Below, one piece after another: positions 55,385-62,788 of a stretch of DNA of 64,000 bases; the first letter of the stretch is position 1; each line of letters opens with the position of its first letter. Position numbers and translations under genes: made by a program. The DNA comes from VAZQ01 sp963835165. GTDB lineage: Bacteria; Pseudomonadota; Alphaproteobacteria; Rhizobiales; Xanthobacteraceae. The notes under the pieces are model-generated. The model was not told the DNA's origin and did no database searches. It saw only the letters and a program-made list of their open reading frames with translations. The DNA lies in the NCBI GenBank assembly GCA_963835165.1, contig CAWIGD010000038.1, positions 1 to 64,000 on the forward strand, written 5' to 3'.

Positions 55385-56908
55385 CTACGCGCAGCCGATC
55401 TTGCCGAGGATGTCGGCGAATTTTTCCTTCACCGTCCGCACCAGCTCGGGGCTCGCGCGCGCGACCATGGGAAAGTCCTTGAGCCGCTCGAACGGCCGGC
55501 AGGCGTCGATGATGGCGCGCGAATTGGTCGAGCTCGCCTTGTCCAGCAAAGGATCCAGCGGACCGCTCCAGGCGCGGCGCACGAAGTCGATGTCGCTGGC
55601 GGGATCGCAGCGCGTGCAGATCGCCCACATGACGTCGAACAGGTCGGTCGGGTCGACGTCCTCGTCGACCACGGCGACGAAGCGCCCCAGATACGATGCC
55701 GACTGGCAGCCGGCCGCGAGCAGGCCGGCCTGGCGGGCATGGCCGGGATAGGCCTGCTTGATGGCGATGACGTTGAACATGCGCGCGCCGCCGAATTCGT
55801 GCACCCACACGCCGGCGACGCCGGACAGGCCGGCGCGTTCGACCTCGTCCCAGATCATGCCGGCCTTCATCACGCATTTGCTGAAGGAGAAGTCCGACGG
55901 CGGGCGCATCGGGGAGGCGATGCCGATGATCGGATCATTGCGGTAATAGACCCGCTTGACCTCCACCACCGGCTGCTCGCTCGGGCTGGAGGCATAGTAG
56001 CCGGTGAACTCGCCGAACGGCCCTTCCTTCGCGGTGACGTTCTCGATCAGCTCGCCTTCCAGCACGATCTCGGCATGGGCCGGCATCGGCAGGCCGTGCA
56101 GCTCGCTCAGCACGATCTCGTAGGGCTCGCCGCGGTGGCCGCCGGCATAGTCGTATTCGGACAGCCCGAACTTGAGCTCGTTGCCGCCGGCGAGGAAGAG
56201 CAGCGGATCGTGCCCGCAGGAGATCAGCACCGGGCAGGGCTTGCCGGCGCGGAAATACTTCTCGCGGATTTGCCTGCCGTGCTTGCCCGGCGAGATCCAC
56301 AGCGAGACGTGGTTCTTGTCCTGCACCATGACGCGGTAGGTCGCGCAGTTGACCCAGTTGTCCTCGGGATCGCGCATGATCACGAGATCGTCGGTGCCGA
56401 TATAACGGCCGCCGTCGTGCTCGTGCAGGAACGGCACCGGGAATTTCAGCACGTCGACCTTGCCGTCGCGGTCGACGTTCTCGAACACCGGGCCTTTCGC
56501 CACCGTCTTCGGCGCGATCGGCCGGTGGCTCTTCATGCGGTCGCGATAGGCGCGCACCACGTCGAGCGGATTTTTGGGGACCGGCAAGCCGAGCGTGATC
56601 GCAAGCCGCTTCGATGAGTTGGTCGCACCGGAGAGCAGCCGCATGCCCTTGGGATAGCCCGGCACATCCTCGAACAGGATCGCCGGCGGCTCCGGCCGCG
56701 CGTGGTTCACGATCTCGGCCAGCGTGCCCATTTCGAGCTTCCAGTCCGCGCCCTTGATGCGCACGATCTCGTCGGCCCGTTCGGCGCGCGCGATGAATTC
56801 GCGCAGATCGTCGTGCGGCCGGTCGTAGGCGTTGAAGCTTGCGGCTTGTGCGTTGGCCTTTTCCAGCACGGGGTTTCCTTTCGCGAACGGTCGGCGCTGT
56901 TTTGCCAC
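55385..56908 (-). CDS. UbiD-family decarboxylase
   Basis: A 507-aa prenylated-FMN-dependent (de)carboxylase. Family segments: PEPPAILFEDVPGYPKGMRL, NSSKRLAITLGLP, GGRYIGTDDLVIMRDPEDNW, and KEGPFGEFTGYY with the catalytic glutamate region, then WVHEFGGARMFNVIAIKQAY. Members act on aromatic or unsaturated acids such as hydroxybenzoates. No ubiX-like prFMN synthase is in the window, so cofactor comes from elsewhere. It is on the same strand as the aldolase gene and diverges from the TTT binding protein at 57067. Confidence 0.92.
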   Translation of the reverse strand: MAKQRRPFAKGNPVLEKANAQAASFNAYDRPHDDLREFIARAERADEIVRIKGADWKLEMGTLAEIVNHARPEPPAILFEDVPGYPKGMRLLSGATNSSKRLAITLGLPVPKNPLDVVRAYRDRMKSHRPIAPKTVAKGPVFENVDRDGKVDVLKFPVPFLHEHDGGRYIGTDDLVIMRDPEDNWVNCATYRVMVQDKNHVSLWISPGKHGRQIREKYFRAGKPCPVLISCGHDPLLFLAGGNELKFGLSEYDYAGGHRGEPYEIVLSELHGLPMPAHAEIVLEGELIENVTAKEGPFGEFTGYYASSPSEQPVVEVKRVYYRNDPIIGIASPMRPPSDFSFSKCVMKAGMIWDEVERAGLSGVAGVWVHEFGGARMFNVIAIKQAYPGHARQAGLLAAGCQSASYLGRFVAVVDEDVDPTDLFDVMWAICTRCDPASDIDFVRRAWSGPLDPLLDKASSTNSRAIIDACRPFERLKDFPMVARASPELVRTVKEKFADILGKIGCA

Positions 56909-57066
56909 GCCGGCTCCGCCTTGTCATGCCCGTGGAAGAAGTCTCCCGGATCGGCGGTGCCCGCTGCGCTGACGCTCGCGCTGCACCGCGTCCGGGAAGC
57001 GCTTCCCCACCGCCGGTAGGGCCGCTAAGCTCGCGCCCAACAACATAAACATAGGGGAGGAACGAG

Positions 57067-58146
57067 ATGCCCTTGGTGCGCGCCGTCATCGCGCTTTGCG
57101 CCCTTGTCGCGCTCGCCGCACCGAAGGCCCACGCCGACGATCCCTTCTACAAGGGCAAGCGGCTCACCATCCTGATCAACTTCGCTCCCGGCGGACCGAC
57201 CGACATCGAGGGCCGCCTGTTCGCCAAGCATCTTTCGAAGCACATCGAAGGCCAGCCGAACGTCGTGATCCAGAACATGGACGGCGCCGGCGGCATTGTC
57301 GGCGCCAAGTATCTGGGCGAGGTGGCGCCGCGCGACGGCAGCATCGCGGGCTACTTCACCGGCACCGCCTTCATGTACGCGCTCGATCCCGAGCGCTTCC
57401 GCGTCGACTTCAAGACCTACCAGTTCGTCGCCACCCAGGCCGGCACGACCGTGCATTTCGTGCGCACCGACGTCGCGCCGGGCATGAAGGAGCCGACCGA
57501 CATCGCCAAGGCGAAGGACCTCATCGTCGGCGGATTGAGCGTGGACACGCCGAAGGACCTGCGCCTGCGGCTGGGCATGGACATGCTGGGCATCCCGTTC
57601 AAATACGTCACCGGCTATCGCTCGAGCCCGGCGGCGCGGCTCGCGTTTCAGCGCGGCGAGATCAATTTCTTCTCGGAATCGCCGCCGAGCTACCGCGGCG
57701 TGGTCGATCCCACGCTGGTGAAGACCGGCCAGGCGATCCCGGTGTTCTACGACGCCGGCTTCGACGGCAAGGAGTTCTTCGTCCCGGACGCGGTGAAGGG
57801 GCTGCCGATCCTCACCTTCCACGAGCTCTACCAGAAGATCAAAGGCACCATGCCGTCGGGCCAGTTCTGGGAGATCTACAAGGCGATCATCGCCGCCGAC
57901 GGGATCATCCAGCGCCTGATCGTGATGCCGCCGGGCGCGCCGCAGCCGGCGGTCGACGCGGTGCGCGCGGCGATCGCGCGCGTCAACGTCGATCCGGCCT
58001 ATGCCGAGGAGGCGGAGAAGGCCTTCGGCTTCGTGCCGCAATGGGCCGGCGGCTCCGACACGCCCAGGGTGGCGGAGACCGCGCTCACGGTGCGCCCGGA
58101 GGTGCGGACGTTTCTGGCGGACTACATGAAGAATCTGCCGAAGTAA
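57067..58146 (+). CDS. TTT-type (TctC/Bug) solute-binding protein
   Basis: A 359-aa periplasmic binding protein with signal peptide ending at AHADD (residue 24). FYKGKRLTILINFAPGGPTD is the ligand loop and IQNMDGAGGIVGAKYLGEVA the conserved second block; MPPGAPQPAVDAVRAAIARV is the usual C-terminal helix. GGGGAGG precedes the ATG. Divergent from the UbiD gene, which suggests import of the decarboxylase substrate, but that is inference. A fragment of a close relative lies at 59651. Confidence 0.9.
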   Translation: MPLVRAVIALCALVALAAPKAHADDPFYKGKRLTILINFAPGGPTDIEGRLFAKHLSKHIEGQPNVVIQNMDGAGGIVGAKYLGEVAPRDGSIAGYFTGTAFMYALDPERFRVDFKTYQFVATQAGTTVHFVRTDVAPGMKEPTDIAKAKDLIVGGLSVDTPKDLRLRLGMDMLGIPFKYVTGYRSSPAARLAFQRGEINFFSESPPSYRGVVDPTLVKTGQAIPVFYDAGFDGKEFFVPDAVKGLPILTFHELYQKIKGTMPSGQFWEIYKAIIAADGIIQRLIVMPPGAPQPAVDAVRAAIARVNVDPAYAEEAEKAFGFVPQWAGGSDTPRVAETALTVRPEVRTFLADYMKNLPK

Positions 58147-58160
58147 CGCCGTGCAGACCG

Positions 58161-58302
58161 CCTCATCCCTGGGAGCGCGCGTAGCGTAAGTGCAGCGAGA
58201 CGGGCGCTTGCGTAGCGCGCGTCTCGAAGGATGGGCGGCCACCGATCGGCTTGCGTGGCCTCATGGTTCGAGACGCGCCTCGCGGCGCTCCTCACCATGA
58301 GG
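58161..58302. repeat. palindromic repeat element (GCGCGTCTCGAA type)
   Basis: Inverted segments GCGCGTCTCGAAGGATG (58216-58232) and CATGGTTCGAGACGCGC (58262-58278) lie inside outer arms CCTCATCC..GGGAGCGC and GCGCTCC..ATGAGG. This resembles the widespread Bradyrhizobium palindromic element. Part of the inner sequence recurs near 59627-59645. Confidence 0.8.
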
Positions 58303-58362
58303 GTGAGAGGCGCCGTTTGGCGGCTCGACATCGTTAGATGAATTCCTGCTCAGCGCGCGCCG

Positions 58363-59376
58363 CTAGCTCTTCTTCTGATGCGGCGTGCCGATATACGGGA
58401 ACTCCTTGAGGATGTCGGTGTGCGGCTTGAGGCCGTCGGGGGGAATGTCGCCTTTGGAGAGGAAGGCGAGGCGGTGATCGATCACATCGTCGGTAAAGAC
58501 GCGACCGTTGGGGTACTTCGCGGGCTTGGATGTATCGAAGGGCAGCATATCGGGCAGGATGCGATCCTTGTCGATCGCGGCGATTGCTTCTTCGCGGGTG
58601 TAATTGCCGGTGTGCCCCATCAGGTGGACGAACATGTCCGTCCAGCGCTTGCGATCGTTGACCGGCTCGCTGGCGTTGTATTCCTCCTTGGTGTCGTCGG
58701 TGTTGAAGAAGCTGCTGACGCTCGGGTGGCCGGCGCGATCGACATGGAGGAGCTTGCCGTCGCGGCGCAGGCTGCATCGTCCCCAGATCCGGATCTCGGG
58801 CTTGGCGCCGAGCTCGCTCGTCGGCAGCTCGATCACCGTCGAGAACACGTTGGCTTCGGTGTTCGAATCCACGCCGGTCCAGGGCGACTTGCCGCCCAGG
58901 TGCGGCGCGGTGAAGTTTCTGCCGCCCCTGGTGTCGAACAGGTTCTTGATGCCGTCAAAATCGAAGAAGAACGCGTCGCTGCGGCTGCCGGCGAAGAACG
59001 TAATATTGCCGGCCTTGACGATGTTCGGCTTGGGGCCGAAGGACACCTCGGCGTCGGTGATGATCTTCGTCCCGACAGCTTCCGGGGAGCGGGATTCCTC
59101 GCCTTTTGCCATGAAGACGCTGACCGTCTGCTTGCCGTTTTGTGGCTTCGAGAACACGTAGCTGAACGCGATGTCCGTCAGGCAGTCGCCGTCGTTGTCG
59201 ATGTTGAGGCGGTAGATGGCGTCGGGATGGAGCGCGTCGGCAGTCGGATTTGCATTGAGGATGATCACGGTGCGCGACGGATCCGCGGGCGCCTGGAATG
59301 CGTAGAGGTCGCAGAGGTCGAGTCTCTGGTCCCCGAGCGGCGGACCGAGGCTGAGTCCGGTGAAATGGTTCGACAT
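58363..59376 (-). CDS. DUF4331 protein
   Basis: A 337-aa protein of the DUF4331 family: MSNHFTGLSLGPPLGDQRLD, LCDLYAFQAPADPSRTVIIL, YRLNIDNDGDCLTDIAFSYV, and RSDAFFFDFDGIKNLF. No signal peptide is visible. Function is unknown; the acidic loops suggest a metal-binding beta structure. It stands alone, converging with the TTT binding-protein gene, with a palindromic element between them. Confidence 0.85.
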   Translation of the reverse strand: MSNHFTGLSLGPPLGDQRLDLCDLYAFQAPADPSRTVIILNANPTADALHPDAIYRLNIDNDGDCLTDIAFSYVFSKPQNGKQTVSVFMAKGEESRSPEAVGTKIITDAEVSFGPKPNIVKAGNITFFAGSRSDAFFFDFDGIKNLFDTRGGRNFTAPHLGGKSPWTGVDSNTEANVFSTVIELPTSELGAKPEIRIWGRCSLRRDGKLLHVDRAGHPSVSSFFNTDDTKEEYNASEPVNDRKRWTDMFVHLMGHTGNYTREEAIAAIDKDRILPDMLPFDTSKPAKYPNGRVFTDDVIDHRLAFLSKGDIPPDGLKPHTDILKEFPYIGTPHQKKS

Positions 59377-59944
59377 TTTTCTCCTTCCTTTCGAAATCGA
59401 GCGTGGAAGCTGTTGTTCGGCAGGATGGTAACAAACCGTGGATTTGATGTCGCCCCTTTCACGACAATTTCAGAGCTTGGGTCGAAAGCCCATGCCCATC
59501 TCGTGTTCATTCGGCCGCTCTGCTGCCCAAGCGATAACCAACGGCGCCAATCAATGACCGTCATCTGTGGCGCGAGCACCGCGGGCACGTCGACGCAGCC
59601 TGCGCAAGCTTGGCTGCGTGCGAGCCTCGAAGGATGGACGGCCCCGCGGCGCGGCGATCGCGCGCGCGTCAACATCGATCCGGCCGATGCCGAGGACGCA
59701 GAGGCAGGCCTTCGGCTTCGTGCCGCGAATTTCCGTCAGGGCGTGGCAGTGACAAGCGCACGGCGTCCACACCGACGGACGCGTGCCAACGCTCGCGCCG
59801 AGTTCGACGTCAGGCGGAAGCGGATGGCTTCTCGTGGACGAAATGAGTTCGCGTTATCCTGAACTGATACAAATGTGCGTGGTCGCGCCGCGCGGAATGC
59901 TTCGGGAAGCAGAGCACTTTAGGCGGCGTTCGGCGCAATCGCCG
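59377..59944. other. 570-bp stretch with gene remnants only
   Basis: Apart from the binding-protein fragment at 59651-59731 and a bit of palindromic element just before it, I see no supportable gene here. Confidence 0.5.
59651..59731 (+). pseudogene. fragment of TTT binding-protein C-terminus
   Basis: About 80 bp closely matching 57967-58041 of the intact binding-protein gene (IARVNIDPADAEDAE against IARVNVDPAYAEEAE), with one extra base that shifts the frame before the GFVP segment. Nothing of the rest of the gene remains. It is fused directly to a piece of the GCGCGTCTCGAAGGATG repeat. Confidence 0.75.
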
Positions 59945-60184
59945 TCAATCTCGATCTACGTCTTGCCCACCTATAATGGCGTCTTCTCGATCGCCTTCAC
60001 GTGGCCTTCTGGTTCGATGTACGACACTTGCCTTAGCGACATAATAGGGAACGCGGTGATGTGGGTGCGTGGCCGTCCACTGCCTCTCGGCTTGTTTGAT
60101 CGCTTCCTTCTTCGTGCTGAAAGCGTCGCACTCTTCACGGATCAACACGAATGGATACTCCTTGGACACTTTCCCCGATGCCAT
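59945..60184 (-). CDS. small hypothetical protein
   Basis: A 79-aa protein starting MASGKVSKEYPFVLIREECD with a near-consensus AAAGGAGA ribosome site seven bases before the ATG. It contains STKKEAIKQAERQWTATHPH and a basic middle. No known family recognised. Its DNA is more A+T-rich than the neighbours, and a tandem repeat lies immediately upstream. Confidence 0.6.
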   Translation of the reverse strand: MASGKVSKEYPFVLIREECDAFSTKKEAIKQAERQWTATHPHHRVPYYVAKASVVHRTRRPREGDREDAIIGGQDVDRD

Positions 60185-60516
60185 TTGGTTCTCCTTTATG
60201 GGTCTACCCTTTATGAGCCGACAATTTATGAGCCTACAATTTATCCAACGGAGCAGGATGGACATTATTCAACCCTTACACGAAGGCAGGCTATCATAAT
60301 TCTACCTAGGATAGCAAGATGCGCGCGGTTACGGCTCTGTAAATCGGAGCGGCCCGGCACGTCCGAACGGCTTTCCGGCCGAACTGCTCAAGCCCGGACA
60401 GGATCAAGAAATCGCGCCGTTGCGGGTCGCGGGGCCGCCCATTGTGTGAGGGCGCTCACGTAACGTTTCCCGCCAGGCATCTACTCTGCTGATCGTGCCG
60501 GTCCTTGGAGGATGAC
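60185..60516. other. 330-bp intergenic stretch
   Basis: Contains the tandem repeat and an open segment near 60340-60450 reading PNGFPAELLKPGQDQEIAPL with no start codon, possibly a remnant of a coding region. Nothing else is supportable. Confidence 0.35.
60192..60246. repeat. 15-16 bp tandem repeat upstream of small gene
   Basis: Three and a half units built on TTTATGAGCCxACAA, starting with a diverged TTTATGGGTCTACC unit. They lie in the 5' region of the minus-strand gene at 59945-60184. Confidence 0.75.
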
Positions 60517-60600
60517 ATGATTGCGGAATGGATCGCGATCTATGTGGTGGTGTTCATCCTTTGCGCGGTCATCGTCGGCCGCGCCCCGACAAAAGGTTGA
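60517..60600 (+). CDS. 27-aa membrane peptide
   Basis: MIAEWIAIYVVVFILCAVIV followed by GRAPTKG and a stop. A GGAGG ribosome site is six bases before the ATG. The peptide is one hydrophobic helix with a short basic tail, like many unannotated small membrane proteins. Coding is supported only by ribosome site and composition. Confidence 0.45.
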   Translation: MIAEWIAIYVVVFILCAVIVGRAPTKG

Positions 60601-60834
60601 TCGTCGCAACCGCACTGCTCGCCCGCCGACGCTTCAGCGAATGCGCCGCAAGACAGGCGACAACCCGGGCGTAGCCGCGCCGCGGCGACAAGACGCGTCG
60701 CCCCGCCGCATGGCGCCGGCACCGGATCGACCCCGGCGCGTTGGTGACATGGGCGCGCGCCAGCGGGTTTCTGAATGCTGCATTCAGCGCCAATTCATTT
60801 GGGACAAAGCATTGTGCCAGGTGGAGAAGTCCCC

Positions 60835-61398
60835 ATGAAAACCACCTCAAGGCTTTTGCTCGCCTGCGTCACGGTGATCTTGGCAGCCAGCCAAGCCGAT
60901 GCCGGCGACGTCCCTGTCTCTGGTCCGGGCGGCTATCGCTATCGCAATGCGCCACCCCCGTCCCACGGCTACGTGCAGTGGCGTTACCAGCATCGCGACT
61001 GGGCGCGACGGGACTGGGCGCCGCGATACTACGCGCCGCAGTACCAGAACGATCTCGGCGCCGCGATTGCGGGCGCCCTGGCCGGTGCCGCGCTGCAACT
61101 GATCCCGCGCGCGACCGAGGCCCTTGCGGCCCGCCTGCCGCCGGCGCCAGGGGCGCCTCCGCCACCGCCTGCGGCGGCTGCACCGCCACCGCCGGCCCTG
61201 CCGCCGGTAGCGGCCGTCCCGCCACCGGCAGTTCCGCCGCCGGCCGAGTTAGCGCCCGGGGGCGATCCGCTCGATGCTATTCCCGACAATTCGGCCAACG
61301 CCAACCGCATCACCCGCGCCGAGATCGAGGCGGCCCTCACCGACTGGTGCGCGAGCCACGGCGACGCGCCGCTGTGCGTCAAGATGCAGGCGCAGTGA
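60835..61398 (+). CDS. secreted proline-rich protein
   Basis: A 187-aa protein with signal peptide MKTTSRLLLACVTVILAASQ and cleavage near ADAG. The N-terminal mature part is tyrosine/arginine-rich (WRYQHRDWARRDWAPRYYAP), a short hydrophobic AAIAGALAGAAL follows, then about 45 residues rich in proline and alanine, and a C-terminal domain ITRAEIEAALTDWCASHGDA with two cysteines that may form a disulfide. Envelope-associated protein of unknown role. Start at 60835 has GGTGGAGAAG upstream. Confidence 0.75.
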   Translation: MKTTSRLLLACVTVILAASQADAGDVPVSGPGGYRYRNAPPPSHGYVQWRYQHRDWARRDWAPRYYAPQYQNDLGAAIAGALAGAALQLIPRATEALAARLPPAPGAPPPPPAAAAPPPPALPPVAAVPPPAVPPPAELAPGGDPLDAIPDNSANANRITRAEIEAALTDWCASHGDAPLCVKMQAQ

Positions 61399-61580
61399 AA
61401 GAACGGTTTCCGTTCGTCACGCCACGAGGTGGCTGCGACGCCACGTCAATCTGAATGCCGTTTTGAAGGGATGGCCCGCACCAGGTGCGCGATCGGCTGA
61501 GAGGCGGCTGCCATCACGAAAGTTCCGCCCGGTCACTTCGCCAATCGCCTGCGTCCTCGCGATCGGCGGCGAAAGAAAGC

Positions 61581-62177
61581 TCAGGCCGCCTTGACCATCT
61601 CCGCCATCTTCTTGCGGGCATAGAACATGCGGGTCTTCACGGTGCCGGCGGGCACGCCGAGGATTTGCGCGCATTCGTCCACCGACTTCTCGTGATAGTA
61701 CACGAGGTCGATGATTTCCTTATGGTCGGGCGTCAGGCTGTTCAGAGCCTCGCGCACCAGCGCGTCCCGGTTCTTCTTCTGCAGCATGATTTCAGGATTG
61801 TCGGAGGGATCGGCGACGGTCGCCTCGATCGTCTCGTCCAGCTCGGCATCCTTCCGGACGCGGCGAGCGGAGAGCGCCTTGAAGCGGGCAATCGCCATCA
61901 ACCAGGTCGAAACCGAGGAGCGGGCCTGGAACCGATCGGCCTGGCGCCACACGTCGAGGAACACGTCGCTCAAGAGGTCCTCGGCCGTGGCCTCGTTGCC
62001 AACCATGCGCAACAGCCAGCGGTAGACGGCGGTGCGATGCCGGGCGAACAGCGTCTGCATCGCCAGCCGGTCCCCACCGGCAATGCGCGCAATCAGCATC
62101 TCATCGGAGGAGGTCTCCCCGGCTGCATGAGCAGGCACGGAGGTGGCGGATACCCGGCGGGCGATTGCGATCGACAT
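61581..62177 (-). CDS. ECF-type RNA polymerase sigma factor
   Basis: A 198-aa extracytoplasmic-function sigma factor. Region 2 is near residues 41-108 (RTAVYRWLLRMVGNEATAED, LLSDVFLDVWRQADRFQ, STWLMAIARFKALSARR) and region 4 near 130-190 (LTPDHKEIIDLVYYHEKSVD, VPAGTVKTRMFYARKKMAEM). No anti-sigma gene is adjacent on either side; an anti-sigma-like gene exists 49 kb away at 12028. The upstream 600 bp is non-coding. Confidence 0.93.
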   Translation of the reverse strand: MSIAIARRVSATSVPAHAAGETSSDEMLIARIAGGDRLAMQTLFARHRTAVYRWLLRMVGNEATAEDLLSDVFLDVWRQADRFQARSSVSTWLMAIARFKALSARRVRKDAELDETIEATVADPSDNPEIMLQKKNRDALVREALNSLTPDHKEIIDLVYYHEKSVDECAQILGVPAGTVKTRMFYARKKMAEMVKAA

Positions 62178-62571
62178 TGAATTTCCCCTTTAGTCACGTC
62201 CCGCCCAATCAAGCCGGCAGGGGAAAATTGGTTCATATGTTTATTTCTTGCGGGCACCGGAACCATTTGGGCAGTTCCATTGATCCGGCCCCACGGCAAC
62301 AAGTTCCGCACTATCCGTTGAACCTTTCCCGCTCCGGGCGCGACTAATGACCAAATGGCGAGTTGGACGGCGCCCCGATCCCCCCCGATCCCCCAGCTGT
62401 CCAAAAATTACGCCGAAGAAGATCAACTAGCCCCGCTTCGAGCGGGGTTTTTGCTTTTTGGGGAACTTGGTCGCTCCAACCGCCGCAGCCTGACCGGCGC
62501 CGCGCCAGTTCTGGTGCCCTGGGCACGCCGCTGCTCCGCGTAAATGAAATCAGTTCAAGCGGCGAACTCGG
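62178..62571. other. intergenic region upstream of the sigma gene
   Basis: No gene. It contains an inverted pair GGAAC (62259-62263) and GTTCC (62274-62278) 81 bp before the sigma start, and the plus-strand terminator at 62431. Confidence 0.45.
62431..62459 (+). terminator. rho-independent terminator without an upstream gene
   Basis: CCCCGCT-TCG-AGCGGGG is a perfect seven-base stem, followed by TTTTTGCTTTTT. On the plus strand the nearest upstream gene in that direction is more than 1 kb away and separated by the minus-strand sigma gene, so it may end a short untranslated transcript. Confidence 0.75.
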
Positions 62572-62574
62572 TGC

Positions 62575-62748
62575 GCTCCCTCTCCCGCTTGCGGGGGAGG
62601 GTTGGGGAGGGGGCATCTTGCGCGAATCTTGATGCATGCCCCCACCCTGTCCCTCCAGCCGAAGTCGGATGTTTCCGACTTCGGCCATTTAACCGAGCGG
62701 CCGAACTCGAATAAATCCGAGTTCGGCTGCAAGCGGGGGAGGGGACGC
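62575..62748. repeat. palindromic repeat with nested double hairpin, copy 2
   Basis: Outer arms GCTCCCTCTCCC (62575) and GCGGGGGAGGGGACGC (to 62748). Nested hairpin B, CCGAAGTCGG/CCGACTTCGG (62659-62684, loop ATGTTT), and hairpin A, CCGAACTCG/CGAGTTCGG (62701-62726). Order and loop sequence show that this pair is inverted relative to 55256-55319. Confidence 0.85.
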
Positions 62749-62788
62749 CAGCATCCATCGCCTGCGATCCCCGCGACAGCGCCGACCG

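Noticed and set aside
62240..62281. EcfG-type general stress promoter for the sigma gene
   Set aside because: GGAAC elements are present on both strands but no CGTT-like -10 lies at the required distance.
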